DNA of 27,131 nt from Candidatus Heimdallarchaeota archaeon (GTDB taxonomy: Archaea > Asgardarchaeota > Heimdallarchaeia > Heimdallarchaeales > Kariarchaeaceae), in the NCBI GenBank assembly GCA_021399405.1, contig JAAFKL010000149.1:1-27131 (forward strand), given 5' to 3'. The position numbers and the translations under genes are program-made. The notes under the pieces were generated by a model that searched no databases, was not told the origin of the DNA, and worked only from the letters and a program-made list of their open reading frames with translations. Below are positions 16,727 to 23,811 of this stretch, one piece after another. Numbering within the stretch: position 1 is the stretch's first letter; each line of letters starts with the position of its first letter.

Positions 16727-18511
16727 ATGGTATATTACTCTCATCAATGGGGTTGCTTTGGAGTAATGTTAGTAGTATCTGAAATTAAAGATTTGATTTA
16801 TACAGGAAAATATAATGAAGCTATCAGTTTGACCTCTGATGTATTAGAATCGCAGGATATAGATAAAGAACTAACAATTAGATTATTGAATTTATATTCT
16901 GGGGTTGCAATGAAGCAAGGAAACTTACAATTAGCCTTGGAGAAATCAGATAGATCTTTTGAAATAGCTTTAGAAATAGATGATGGATTATTAGCTATAG
17001 AATCTTTAAGATCTAAAATTGAAGTCTTACTAAAAATGGCGAAATTTGATAAATTGAACATTTTCTTAATGAATGTTCAAAAATTTGTGAAAGAGTCGGA
17101 CCCTGAGACTGATCTTAATTTTAATTATAAAAATGCAGTTTATCTTCATCTCAAAGGGGCTATTGAAAGGTATAATGGGAATTTTCAACTAGCAGTCCTT
17201 AGTTATCAGGAAAGTCTTCAATTTAGCGATAAATTGGATGATTTAGAAATGATGGCAATCACTGCCAATCATCTTGGAATTGCATTTGATCACTTGGGTG
17301 ATTATGACAATTCAATTTTTTACTACAATCAATCACTCATAGCATTTGAAGAAATAGGGGATGTAAACTACGTAACAGGAGTATCCATGAATATCGGGCT
17401 ACTTTTTTACCAGATGGGAAAACACAAAGAAGCTTTATTTCACTACAATAAGAGTATGGAGATCTCCAAAAAGTTACAGAATGACTTTTTGTATCATATG
17501 GTAAAATTGAATACTGGGCTTCTTAATATTGATTTAGGAAAATTAAACGAGGCTTTGAATCAGTTTACAGATTGTGTAGAATTTTTTGATAAAATGGGGA
17601 TAGATAACGCATTAATTTCTACTTTTATGAATATGGGAATTGTATATGATTTATTATGGGATTTCCAAAATGCACTCGATGCTTATGAGCAAGCTGCATT
17701 TATTTCTCGAAGAATAAAGGAAACTATTCTATTTCCTAAAATTATCTATAATATGGGTCTGACTTATATAAATACGCATAATTATAAAGAGGCACTTTCA
17801 AATTTTGAAGAAGTTTTAAAAATTAGCAAACAGCTTGATAATAAATTTTTTAGATCTCAGATCTTGTATCAACTAATTGTAACATCAATCTCGTTAAATG
17901 AAAGATCTAAAGCTGAATTTTATCTTCAATTATTTGAAGAAGTAAAAGAATACTTGGAGAATGCTAGAATTGAATATATCTATAAATTAGCGAAATCCAT
18001 CTATTTAAATTCAAGCGATAGGATTGCCCATAAAGTTGAATCTCAAAAATTATTAGAAGAAATTATCAATACGAAGGATGTGGATTATGAAACATTGATG
18101 GAGGCTATTTTAATCTTGAGTGAAATTCTGGTTAAAGAGTTTGAATGGACCAAAAGCGAGGCAGCTATTGGCGAATTAAATACAATGTTGGCTCGGTTAA
18201 CGAGTATTAGTACTGAAAACCCATCTCACAGGGTCAGAGTAGAGGTTTTGATTTTACAATCGAAAACCGCATTCATCTTACAAAATATGAATATGGCAAT
18301 TATTTCACTCAATAAAGCTGAGGCAATTGCTGAAAAGGAAAGTTTGGATTATTTATTAAATCGTGTACATGATGAACGAGTTTCTCTTGAGAATAATGTG
18401 CGATTAATGCAAGAAATAAGTGAAAAAGCTTCTCAATTAATAGAATTAAATAAACACATGGCAGAAAATTATATTGAATATGTAAAACGTAGATTTAAAC
18501 CATTATCGTGA
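16727..18511 (+). CDS. Large tetratricopeptide-repeat protein
   Basis: 594 residues, with about eight to ten TPR units of the 40-residue (TPR_12/MalT-like) type in residues 30-400. Typical units include TANHLGIAFDHLGDYDNSIF, SMNIGLLFYQMGKHKEALFH, STFMNMGIVYDLLWDFQNAL and IIYNMGLTYINTHNYKEALS. The C-terminal third is helical and less regular, ending in a coiled coil. A protein-protein scaffold; no enzymatic domain. The ATG at 16727 is used; an in-frame ATG at 16766 with GGAG only 2 nt upstream would drop 13 odd residues and may be the real start. Monocistronic by position. Confidence 0.85.
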   Translation: MVYYSHQWGCFGVMLVVSEIKDLIYTGKYNEAISLTSDVLESQDIDKELTIRLLNLYSGVAMKQGNLQLALEKSDRSFEIALEIDDGLLAIESLRSKIEVLLKMAKFDKLNIFLMNVQKFVKESDPETDLNFNYKNAVYLHLKGAIERYNGNFQLAVLSYQESLQFSDKLDDLEMMAITANHLGIAFDHLGDYDNSIFYYNQSLIAFEEIGDVNYVTGVSMNIGLLFYQMGKHKEALFHYNKSMEISKKLQNDFLYHMVKLNTGLLNIDLGKLNEALNQFTDCVEFFDKMGIDNALISTFMNMGIVYDLLWDFQNALDAYEQAAFISRRIKETILFPKIIYNMGLTYINTHNYKEALSNFEEVLKISKQLDNKFFRSQILYQLIVTSISLNERSKAEFYLQLFEEVKEYLENARIEYIYKLAKSIYLNSSDRIAHKVESQKLLEEIINTKDVDYETLMEAILILSEILVKEFEWTKSEAAIGELNTMLARLTSISTENPSHRVRVEVLILQSKTAFILQNMNMAIISLNKAEAIAEKESLDYLLNRVHDERVSLENNVRLMQEISEKASQLIELNKHMAENYIEYVKRRFKPLS

Positions 18512-18595
18512 CAAATAATATGATTGGTGAAATTATATCAAACGTTTTTTTATCGCGTATAGCAACGGCTAAGCGCATATTTAGATATTTGAGAG

Positions 18596-19600
18596 TTACA
18601 ATTTTGAGAGTAAATCTGTTTCTTTCTCTGGTTTCATCCCAGCATTCCACTCTTCAGAATCACCATCAATTTGATCATACCAATCGAGAGTATCTCGTAC
18701 GGTTTCCTTTAATGATCTGAATTGAAGATCATTTTTCAACGCTTTAGCAATGCTAACCTGCATAAGGGCTCGACCTGTATCATCGGGGATCCATAATGGC
18801 ATTTCCATCCACGGTTGAACTTCATTATCCAATAGCCATTGATTATCAGCTGTAACAAATTCAGGGTTATTTGAGCTGAATGATTTACATATTTCAAAAA
18901 CAGCTCCTAAAGTTAACTGGTATTCAGGTCCAGTTGCATTGAATGCACCACTAACACCTTTTTCAATTAAATCAAGAGTGAAATCAGCAAGATCTCGAAC
19001 ATCGATTACTTGCACAGGATAGTTCTCATCCTTCGGAATCAAGATTTTACCACCTTTGCGAATACGAACTGGCCAATAAGTAAATCGATTAGTTGGATCA
19101 TGAGGACCAACAATTAAGCCCGGACGAATAATCAAAGAATCATTAAAGGTCTTTGTGACCTCTTCCTCACAGAGTAATTTTAATCCTCCATAACTATCAG
19201 GTGAACCCATAATATCTTCTGTAGTCTTATCTTCTAATTCAATAACTTCAGCATTCTCATCACGATTCATTTCCGTACTTTCAGTATAAACTGAAATAGA
19301 AGAAATAAAAACGTAACTTTTAGCTTTGTCTTTCAGATATTCTGCAGATGATTTAACAACTCTAGGGACATATCCGCAGGTATCAATTACAACATCCCAA
19401 TTTTTAGTTCCAAGATTTGAAATTTCACCATCTCGATCTCCTTGAATTCGTTCAACATCTGGAAATACATCTGGATTGGTTTTTCCCCTATTGAATAAAG
19501 TTAATTTATGACCCCGAGATAGTGCTGATTCTACAAGTGCTCGACCGAGGAATTTTGTCCCACCAATGATAAGAATATCCACGATTTTGTTGTTTGACAT
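18596..19600 (-). CDS. NAD(P)-dependent extended SDR (epimerase/dehydratase/reductase family)
   Basis: 334 residues. The Rossmann glycine motif is IIGGTKFLGR (11-20), the catalytic pair Tyr137 and Lys141 lies in SYGGLK, and the Ser is in FISSISVY (98-105). DVVIDTCGYVP (69-79) and IIRPGLIVGPHDPTNRF also match extended SDRs of the nucleotide-sugar epimerase / CSP41-like reductase group. The substrate is not predictable. The C-terminus overlaps no real gene. ATG at 19600. It lies 30 nt downstream of the toroid protein on the same strand and is probably co-transcribed. Confidence 0.85.
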   Translation of the reverse strand: MSNNKIVDILIIGGTKFLGRALVESALSRGHKLTLFNRGKTNPDVFPDVERIQGDRDGEISNLGTKNWDVVIDTCGYVPRVVKSSAEYLKDKAKSYVFISSISVYTESTEMNRDENAEVIELEDKTTEDIMGSPDSYGGLKLLCEEEVTKTFNDSLIIRPGLIVGPHDPTNRFTYWPVRIRKGGKILIPKDENYPVQVIDVRDLADFTLDLIEKGVSGAFNATGPEYQLTLGAVFEICKSFSSNNPEFVTADNQWLLDNEVQPWMEMPLWIPDDTGRALMQVSIAKALKNDLQFRSLKETVRDTLDWYDQIDGDSEEWNAGMKPEKETDLLSKL

Positions 19601-19630
19601 AATATTAAATATTTTTAGAATGTTCCCAAC

Positions 19631-20548
19631 CTAAGTTTCACGATTTCTAAAATGATCAAGTACTCTTAAAGCACGCATCGTGTTAAATTCACTCGGTTTT
19701 CGGGGTTTATTGAGTGAGAAGTATTTCTTGCCACTTTGTTGTTTACCCTGATTCCAATACCCATTTTTTTCTTTATTTTGTACGATACTAATCGCATCAG
19801 TCATTCTTTTGTCGTAATTGTAATTGATTGATTGAAAATAATCCAATGCACTAAGTATATTATATTTCCATCGAGGTGGAAAAGTAATGTCTTCAAATGC
19901 TGGATGAGCGCTTTGACCTGTTTTATGAGACTTAAATAATTCATGAATTAATAAGAACTCATTTGCTGAATTTGTAAGCCCTTGTACTTGTGACTTGTAG
20001 CGTGGATAATTTTTCACAAGACTAGCTAAACCCTCAAGAACGGAAATGGTTGTATGAAATGATGAGTGTGAGGTTTTGTCCCGTGGATGCCTGCAATTCC
20101 AAGCACCATCAATAATTTTTCGATATTCAATAAATTCTAGGATTTCATCAAATTTTTCCTCTCCAACTTGGAAATAGGCTAACATATTAAGTCCCATCCC
20201 TGTAATACAAGCATCCTGTCTGGGCTCATGTTTATCTGTTGAACCAATTGCCTTAATATTCATCAACTGTAGACAGCCACTTTCTGTTTTGGCATTTGGT
20301 GGTATTTCCATTCGTCTTAGGAGGAGGAGAGTATAGTGAGTACTAATAAATTTTGGACCGTATAAACCACCACCCCACCTCCCATCTTTATCTTGTAAAT
20401 CTAGGAGTTGTTTACCCCATCCTTTGGTTAGGATTCGCTTTTGATCATGTATCCATTCTGATTTTGACAGATGTAGAATGTCTCGTTTAGTTTGGAAAAC
20501 AATAGATGGATCAGATTTAAGCAACCAGTTTGTTACTTCTGTAGCCAT
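19631..20548 (-). CDS. Prenyltransferase/squalene-cyclase-like alpha/alpha-toroid protein
   Basis: 305 residues. Repeats of the QW type are visible: KDGRWGGGLYGPKFISTHYT (about 54-73), IDGAWNCRHPRDKTSHSSFH (about 145-165) and NGYWNQG near 268, each followed by a helix. They resemble the toroid of terpene cyclases and prenyltransferases, but the DxDD and DxxDD-type acid motifs of those enzymes are not obvious, so it may act on or bind another lipid or peptide. Start ATG at 20548 follows an AT-rich region. Upstream partner of the SDR gene. Confidence 0.65.
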   Translation of the reverse strand: MATEVTNWLLKSDPSIVFQTKRDILHLSKSEWIHDQKRILTKGWGKQLLDLQDKDGRWGGGLYGPKFISTHYTLLLLRRMEIPPNAKTESGCLQLMNIKAIGSTDKHEPRQDACITGMGLNMLAYFQVGEEKFDEILEFIEYRKIIDGAWNCRHPRDKTSHSSFHTTISVLEGLASLVKNYPRYKSQVQGLTNSANEFLLIHELFKSHKTGQSAHPAFEDITFPPRWKYNILSALDYFQSINYNYDKRMTDAISIVQNKEKNGYWNQGKQQSGKKYFSLNKPRKPSEFNTMRALRVLDHFRNRET

Positions 20549-20711
20549 TGCTGTGTGTGGATTTAATCAGTACTTTTTATGAATATTCAGAAAACTTTCA
20601 ATAGAATATTGAATTTCCGTGACTCTAATAGCAGAAAAATATTGGAAGTGAATTATCATAAAATTAGCAATTGTTTATATCAATAAAATGACCATATACT
20701 CTGAAATCTAA

Positions 20712-21110
20712 TCAAAACCAAATAAGAAATATTGCTATATAAGAAAATAGAACAAGAAGTGCAGCAATGAAGTTTGAGTTCTTTGTATATGCCGCTTGGT
20801 TAAAATTTGGTGGTGAATGAATTTGTTTTTCTGGAGTTAAAACCCCTCGAGTTAATGCAGATGCAATGGTAGGTTCTTTTCCTTCAAATATTGTAAAAGA
20901 TCTAAAGGAAGACCATAATATGATAATTACGATATATAGAAATAATATATCTGATATTCGATTTTTATCTTCTAATGCAAAATCTCGGGTGATTAAGAGA
21001 ATTATTGCCCATCCAATTAAAAATTGTAAAAGAAACTGAATTAATACTTTTTGAATAAGTTTGTAATTAGAATTATCCGGATCAGTAAACATAGGATGGG
21101 TGTCTGACAT
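20712..21110 (-). CDS. Small membrane protein, three predicted TM helices
   Basis: 132 residues, no family recognised. Hydrophobic segments lie at about 22-42, 52-68 and 112-132. The long loop between helices 2 and 3 holds FEGKEPTIASALTRGVLTPE and PPNFNQAAYTKNSN. The last helix ends at the C-terminus (IAIFLIWF). ATG at 21110, preceded by an AT-rich stretch with a possible TATA box. It is directly next to the distal copy of the tRNA-Trp 3' end. Confidence 0.6.
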   Translation of the reverse strand: MSDTHPMFTDPDNSNYKLIQKVLIQFLLQFLIGWAIILLITRDFALEDKNRISDILFLYIVIIILWSSFRSFTIFEGKEPTIASALTRGVLTPEKQIHSPPNFNQAAYTKNSNFIAALLVLFSYIAIFLIWF

Positions 21111-21169
21111 GATTAAATATTATATGTTTGATTATAATAAGCTATCTACCAATTTTATATTCTTTGAAA

Positions 21170-21212
21170 TTAAAAATATAGTGGGGTCAGGGGGATTTGT
21201 TCAATCAGATCC
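21170..21212 (-). repeat. Distal copy of the tRNA-Trp 3' end (direct repeat)
   Basis: Positions 21181-21212 are identical over 32 bp to 21696-21727; the match extends through the following T-rich tract (21170-21180 against 21687-21695) with a 2-bp indel. On the minus strand it holds the 3' half of the T-loop intron hairpin, the 3' T-arm, the acceptor 3' strand TGACCCC, the discriminator A and the T-rich terminator. It starts 1 nt beyond the endonuclease stop codon. Confidence 0.9.
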
Positions 21213-21213
21213 A

Positions 21214-21630
21214 CTAATCATATTCAGAGTATTGGAATTTATCTACAAGTAACTCTAATCCTTTTTCATATTCTGATGTATTGGTATGCTGATTAATCCC
21301 CTTTTTGAAATGATTCAGAATTTTAATAGCATACAATCTTCTATTTTCTTTTATTGTAAGTTCCAACTGAGGTAATAACCATCTTAATACATTATGTCGA
21401 AAAGATATTTTGTAATTTTTTGAATTCTTTTTTTCCACTAATTTTACTTTTGATCCAATCATATCACAAATTCTAGTTAAGTAACTTACTGAGTTATTTG
21501 AAAATGAGAGGGAAATTTCAGCTTTCCAACCTCGATATGCTTTAGACTTATTTTTGTACAAAGAAAGAGATCCATCTGTATCGATACTTGCAGATAGATA
21601 ACCCCTTTCAAATTCAGTAAGAACCTTCAC
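21214..21630 (-). CDS. Single-motif LAGLIDADG homing endonuclease
   Basis: 138 residues. The LAGLIDADG helix is YLSASIDTDGSLSL (about 11-24), with the catalytic acidic residue (second Asp of DTDG) kept. One motif only, so the enzyme should work as a homodimer, like I-CreI. Downstream strands carry basic and aromatic residues (YRGWKAEISLSFSNN, KNYKISFRHNVLRWLLP), as in the DNA-binding saddle. GTG start; a TATA box at 21654-21661 sits about 27 nt upstream of it, fitting a leaderless mRNA. Its stop abuts the distal tRNA repeat. It appears intact. Confidence 0.85.
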   Translation of the reverse strand: MKVLTEFERGYLSASIDTDGSLSLYKNKSKAYRGWKAEISLSFSNNSVSYLTRICDMIGSKVKLVEKKNSKNYKISFRHNVLRWLLPQLELTIKENRRLYAIKILNHFKKGINQHTNTSEYEKGLELLVDKFQYSEYD

Positions 21631-21653
21631 TTATCATATTTTTGCCAAATCAG

Positions 21654-21661
21654 TATATAAA
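21654..21661 (-). promoter_or_regulatory. TATA box of the homing endonuclease gene
   Basis: TTTATATA on the minus strand, centred about 27 nt upstream of the GTG at 21630. This is the normal archaeal distance to the transcription start, so the RNA would begin at or next to the start codon. It implies the endonuclease is expressed apart from the tRNA transcript. Confidence 0.5.
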
Positions 21662-21695
21662 CTCGGAATCAAATCAATTTGAAAAGTTAAAAATA

Positions 21696-21727
21696 GTGGG
21701 GTCAGGGGGATTTGTTCAATCAGATCC
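21696..21727 (-). repeat. Proximal copy of the tRNA-Trp 3' end (direct repeat)
   Basis: Identical over 32 bp to 21181-21212. It forms the 3' part of the T-loop intron, the 3' T-stem CCCCC, the acceptor 3' strand and discriminator base of the tRNA-Trp gene, and is followed on the minus strand by a T-rich tract (TATTTTTAA, 21695-21687). Confidence 0.9.
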
Positions 21728-21740
21728 TCAGATCTAATTA
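21712..21740 (-). other. T-loop intron (58/59) of tRNA-Trp
   Basis: A 29-nt insertion in the T-loop; its removal leaves the canonical TTCAAAT loop. It folds with the exons into a bulge-helix-bulge: exon stem GGGGG/CCCCC, a 4-bp helix TTCA/TGAA, a 3-nt 5' bulge ATA with the cut after A58, and an inner 8-bp helix ATTAGATC/GATCTGAT with loop TGAG. The 3' bulge (CAAAT) is 5 nt, not 3. Boundaries could shift by one or two nt without changing the product. Confidence 0.75.
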
Positions 21741-21761
21741 TTGAACCCCCGACCGGCTGCT

Positions 21762-21791
21762 TTATACTATGTTTGTTAAAAACAAACAAAT
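21762..21791 (-). other. Anticodon-loop intron (37/38) of tRNA-Trp
   Basis: A 30-nt insertion at the canonical archaeal position 37/38. It contains a perfect 8-bp stem TGTTTGTT/AACAAACA with a TTT loop. The helix between exon and intron is weak, so this is at best a relaxed bulge-helix-bulge. Too short for the box C/D guide RNA found in some archaeal tRNA-Trp introns. Confidence 0.8.
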
Positions 21792-21985
21792 CTGGAGGCA
21801 GCCGCGCTGCCAGGCTGCGCTACAACCCCACTAGGGTCGAAATTTTGCAATTCCGAGGATTTTCATCCTTAGTTCTAATTGTAAACTACTAATTTTTATT
21901 GGTTTTGAAACCAATCAATGAAATAACTAAATATTATTTTTCTAAGTGAATATACCTTAAATTAAGTAAAACGATTTGTATATAA

Positions 21986-22447
21986 TCAAACTTTACCAGT
22001 CGTACCAACAATATTTCCACACTTAGTACAATAAACAATAAATATTTTGTTCTTAGGCAGGTCATCATCATTAATCTCGACATCACCTATTGTGGGTGAC
22101 TGTGCTGGGACACCTCTGTACTCGAATATATTGCCCATCTCTCCACATTTAGAACACGTGGGTTCAACAAATTTTGCTAACTCCTTCAAGTTTTTCGCAG
22201 CGCGTTCTTCAAGTTGAGATATTGCAAGCAGAAATTCTCCAGATTTACCTCCATTAGTTATGATTTGATTGTTCATCTTTTCTAATGTCTCCTCGCCAAG
22301 AGGGGAACCTTCAAGAGTTTTTTTTGAAGAATATTGTTCTCTTAATTTATTGGTAGTTAGTTTCAACTCTTCGTTCAACTTTTGGTTCCTTGCAATTTCC
22401 TCCCTAATTTTCTCGAGATCGTTTTGCAACTCGAATTTATTTGCCAT
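21986..22447 (-). CDS. Coiled-coil protein with C-terminal zinc ribbon
   Basis: 153 residues, no named family recognised. Residues 5-45 form a charged coiled coil (NDLEKIREEIARNQKLNEEL); residues 60-95 are helical; the C-terminus carries Cys-x2-Cys twice: TCSKCGEMG (about 101-104) and YCTKCGNIVG (about 143-146), with an acidic loop between them. The layout suggests an oligomeric adaptor or nucleic-acid binding protein. ATG at 22447. Downstream of the winged-helix gene on the same strand (about 78 nt), possibly one unit. Confidence 0.65.
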   Translation of the reverse strand: MANKFELQNDLEKIREEIARNQKLNEELKLTTNKLREQYSSKKTLEGSPLGEETLEKMNNQIITNGGKSGEFLLAISQLEERAAKNLKELAKFVEPTCSKCGEMGNIFEYRGVPAQSPTIGDVEINDDDLPKNKIFIVYCTKCGNIVGTTGKV

Positions 22448-22525
22448 TATAATTCAATTTCGATTTTATTTGAATTTAAATTAGATTCTTAGCTCTCGTT
22501 AGAAATCTTTACATCGCCAATTTTT

Positions 22526-22795
22526 TTAGAATTGGGCTATTTTCTGTTTGGCCAATTCCTCAAGGTAAGACTTTGCTTTTTCTGAATCGATCAGCTGAAA
22601 TGTAGGATTTCGGGAAGAAACACTGATTTTATCGATTATACCATTTTCGATTAATTTTAACAATCCACTTCTTGTTTCATATACTGTCAATCCAGTTGTA
22701 ATTCTTATTGTTGATAATTTGAGTTCAGGATTCATTAATAAGACCATCAGAATCATAATTATTGGATGATCTGAAGAGGACAAATGGAATTTCAT
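22526..22795 (-). CDS. Small winged-helix-like DNA-binding protein
   Basis: 89 residues. The pattern is helix (HPIIMILMVLLMNPELKLS), a helix-turn-helix (TIRITTGLTVYETRSGLLKL with 'GLT.yetr..l..L'), then IENGIIDKISVSSRNPTFQL as the wing, and a C-terminal dimerisation helix. This is the MarR/ArsR-like winged-helix arrangement. It lies divergent from the Ntn hydrolase gene with a shared 150-bp promoter region containing a palindrome, so it may regulate that gene or itself. ATG at 22795. Confidence 0.6.
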   Translation of the reverse strand: MKFHLSSSDHPIIMILMVLLMNPELKLSTIRITTGLTVYETRSGLLKLIENGIIDKISVSSRNPTFQLIDSEKAKSYLEELAKQKIAQF

Positions 22796-22902
22796 GCAGT
22801 TATTTACATTTTAACATTATAAACTTCAGAATTTAACAAACAACGAAAATTTAGAAAAAATGAGATTTTAGGTATGTAGACAGGTCATTTGCTGTATCCA
22901 TT

Positions 22903-22912
22903 TCTGTACAGA
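22903..22912. promoter_or_regulatory. Palindrome next to the Ntn hydrolase TATA box
   Basis: TCTGTACAGA is a perfect 10-bp palindrome ending at the base before the TATA region. This is the place where a repressor or activator could affect binding of TFB. The neighbouring divergent winged-helix protein is a candidate partner. Confidence 0.35.
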
Positions 22913-22926
22913 GATTATATATAATC
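22913..22926 (+). promoter_or_regulatory. TATA box of the Ntn hydrolase gene
   Basis: GATTATATATAATC, itself palindromic, is centred about 26 nt before the ATG at 22945. At the usual archaeal spacing transcription would start at or next to that ATG, supporting ATG 22945 over GTG 22936 and suggesting a leaderless or near-leaderless mRNA. Confidence 0.6.
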
Positions 22927-22944
22927 ATAGGAGTAGTGCATTAT

Positions 22945-23709
22945 ATGACATTAGTTTTGGTTGTTAGGACACGCGAGGGTATTGCAATAGTCAGTGATAC
23001 GGTAACGACAGCAAATAGTGAAGTTGAAATGTATGGTGAAATGACAGCGGTGGAATACCACATTTATAATCGCAGAAAGCTTTCAAAAATTGAAAATTTT
23101 GCAGTTGTACATGCAGGGCTTTCTTTTCTTAATGGGAAAACAATCAATCAAATTGTGGATCGAATACCTGATGATAACCCAAATACCATTGAAGGTTTTG
23201 AATATTGTTTAGAAATGATTAAAAATAAATTCATTAAAGAAATTGAAACAGAACCACTTGTCAAGGGGTGGGAAAAGGGAAGGTTAATCCTTAGCTTGGG
23301 GATCATTGGTTATAATAATTCACTCCCTTTTGTTTATCGTCTTATATTTCTTAGGAGTGAGGAAGATGGGGAATTATATGATTTAATCGAGTCTGAAGAT
23401 GCTTTTGTAGCCCCCTATTATGGGATTGACTATTTCGGTGACTATGAGTTTGTACAATTAGTTATCCGAGCAGCTAAAAAAGAGAACCTACTCAAACCAT
23501 TCGATATCTTAACCATATATGATGCCTTAGAGCTGGCAAGAGAATTAATGCGATTCTTAATCGAATTTCAAAAATTTATGGTAACTTTTACAGTTGCTTA
23601 TCCTGTAGAATCGGTTGTCATTACTGAGGAGAATGGTTTCGAATGGGTGGACCGTTTAGAGTACAAGAAATTTCATTACGATCATGATGAATCTCAAGAA
23701 CGGTTCTAA
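22945..23709 (+). CDS. Proteasome-like Ntn hydrolase
   Basis: 254 residues. Thr follows the initiator Met, so Met removal would expose it as the nucleophile. Counting that Thr as 1, the strand LVLVVRTREGIAIVSD places Asp exactly at 17, as in proteasome beta subunits; RRKLSKI supplies a Lys (44) matching proteasome Lys33 after an 11-residue insertion, followed by NFAVVHAGLSFLNGK, like the 'aGl.gD' strand. The rest (LILSLGIIGYNNSLPFVYRL, FDILTIYDALELARELMRF) fits the four-layer fold. It is larger than a usual beta subunit, has no propeptide and is not near other proteasome genes. Likely a self-assembling peptidase relative (Anbu-, BPH- or connectase-like). Confidence 0.7.
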   Translation: MTLVLVVRTREGIAIVSDTVTTANSEVEMYGEMTAVEYHIYNRRKLSKIENFAVVHAGLSFLNGKTINQIVDRIPDDNPNTIEGFEYCLEMIKNKFIKEIETEPLVKGWEKGRLILSLGIIGYNNSLPFVYRLIFLRSEEDGELYDLIESEDAFVAPYYGIDYFGDYEFVQLVIRAAKKENLLKPFDILTIYDALELARELMRFLIEFQKFMVTFTVAYPVESVVITEENGFEWVDRLEYKKFHYDHDESQERF

Positions 23710-23811
23710 CATCGCAATTTATGCAAAAATTTAGTTATTGTTTGGGCACCCGAACTTTTACTTAATTTTGAGAACAATCTAGACAAATGTTAAGTTAAAC
23801 ATAATTAAATA

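Larger units (their letters stand above)
21181..21727 (-). mobile_element. LAGLIDADG cassette bounded by direct repeats of the tRNA-Trp 3' end
   Basis: Two identical 32-bp copies, 515 bp apart, bracket a single gene, a LAGLIDADG endonuclease. The proximal copy completes the tRNA-Trp gene; the distal copy is the displaced tRNA 3' end. There is no integrase. The arrangement mimics tRNA-targeted integration (att-like repeats), but the only encoded enzyme is a homing endonuclease, so the cassette is better read as an intron/HEG unit inserted with duplication of its target. Mechanism is inference; the repeats and gene are seen directly. Confidence 0.65.
21697..21829 (-). tRNA. tRNA-Trp(CCA) with two introns
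   Basis: The 133-nt gene gives a 74-nt tRNA after removing two introns. Acceptor: GGGGTTG pairs with TGACCCC (two G-U wobbles), discriminator A, no encoded CCA. D-arm: GCGC/GCGC around AGCCTGGCA with the GG pair. Anticodon arm: GCTGC/GCAGC around C-T-CCA-G-A, anticodon CCA. Variable loop CGGTC. T-arm: GGGGG/CCCCC with loop TTCAAAT. T8, G15-C48 and T54-T55-C56 are all present. Intron 1 (30 nt) is in the anticodon loop, intron 2 (29 nt) in the T-loop. A second copy of the 3' end lies 515 bp further on. Confidence 0.93.

Noticed and set aside
18508..18720. 70-codon + frame after the TPR gene
   Set aside because: Its second half is antisense to the C-terminus of the SDR gene, no SD and no recognisable protein.
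21762..21791. Box C/D guide RNA in the tRNA-Trp anticodon intron, as in some archaea
   Set aside because: The intron is only 30 nt and shows no C or D boxes.
21181..21829. Integrase-type element in a tRNA gene
   Set aside because: The att-like repeats fit, but there is no integrase, only a homing endonuclease; kept as an intron/HEG cassette.
21855..21870. Hairpin AGGAT-GAAA-ATCCT upstream of the tRNA as part of a small RNA
   Set aside because: Only five base pairs and no further structure around it.
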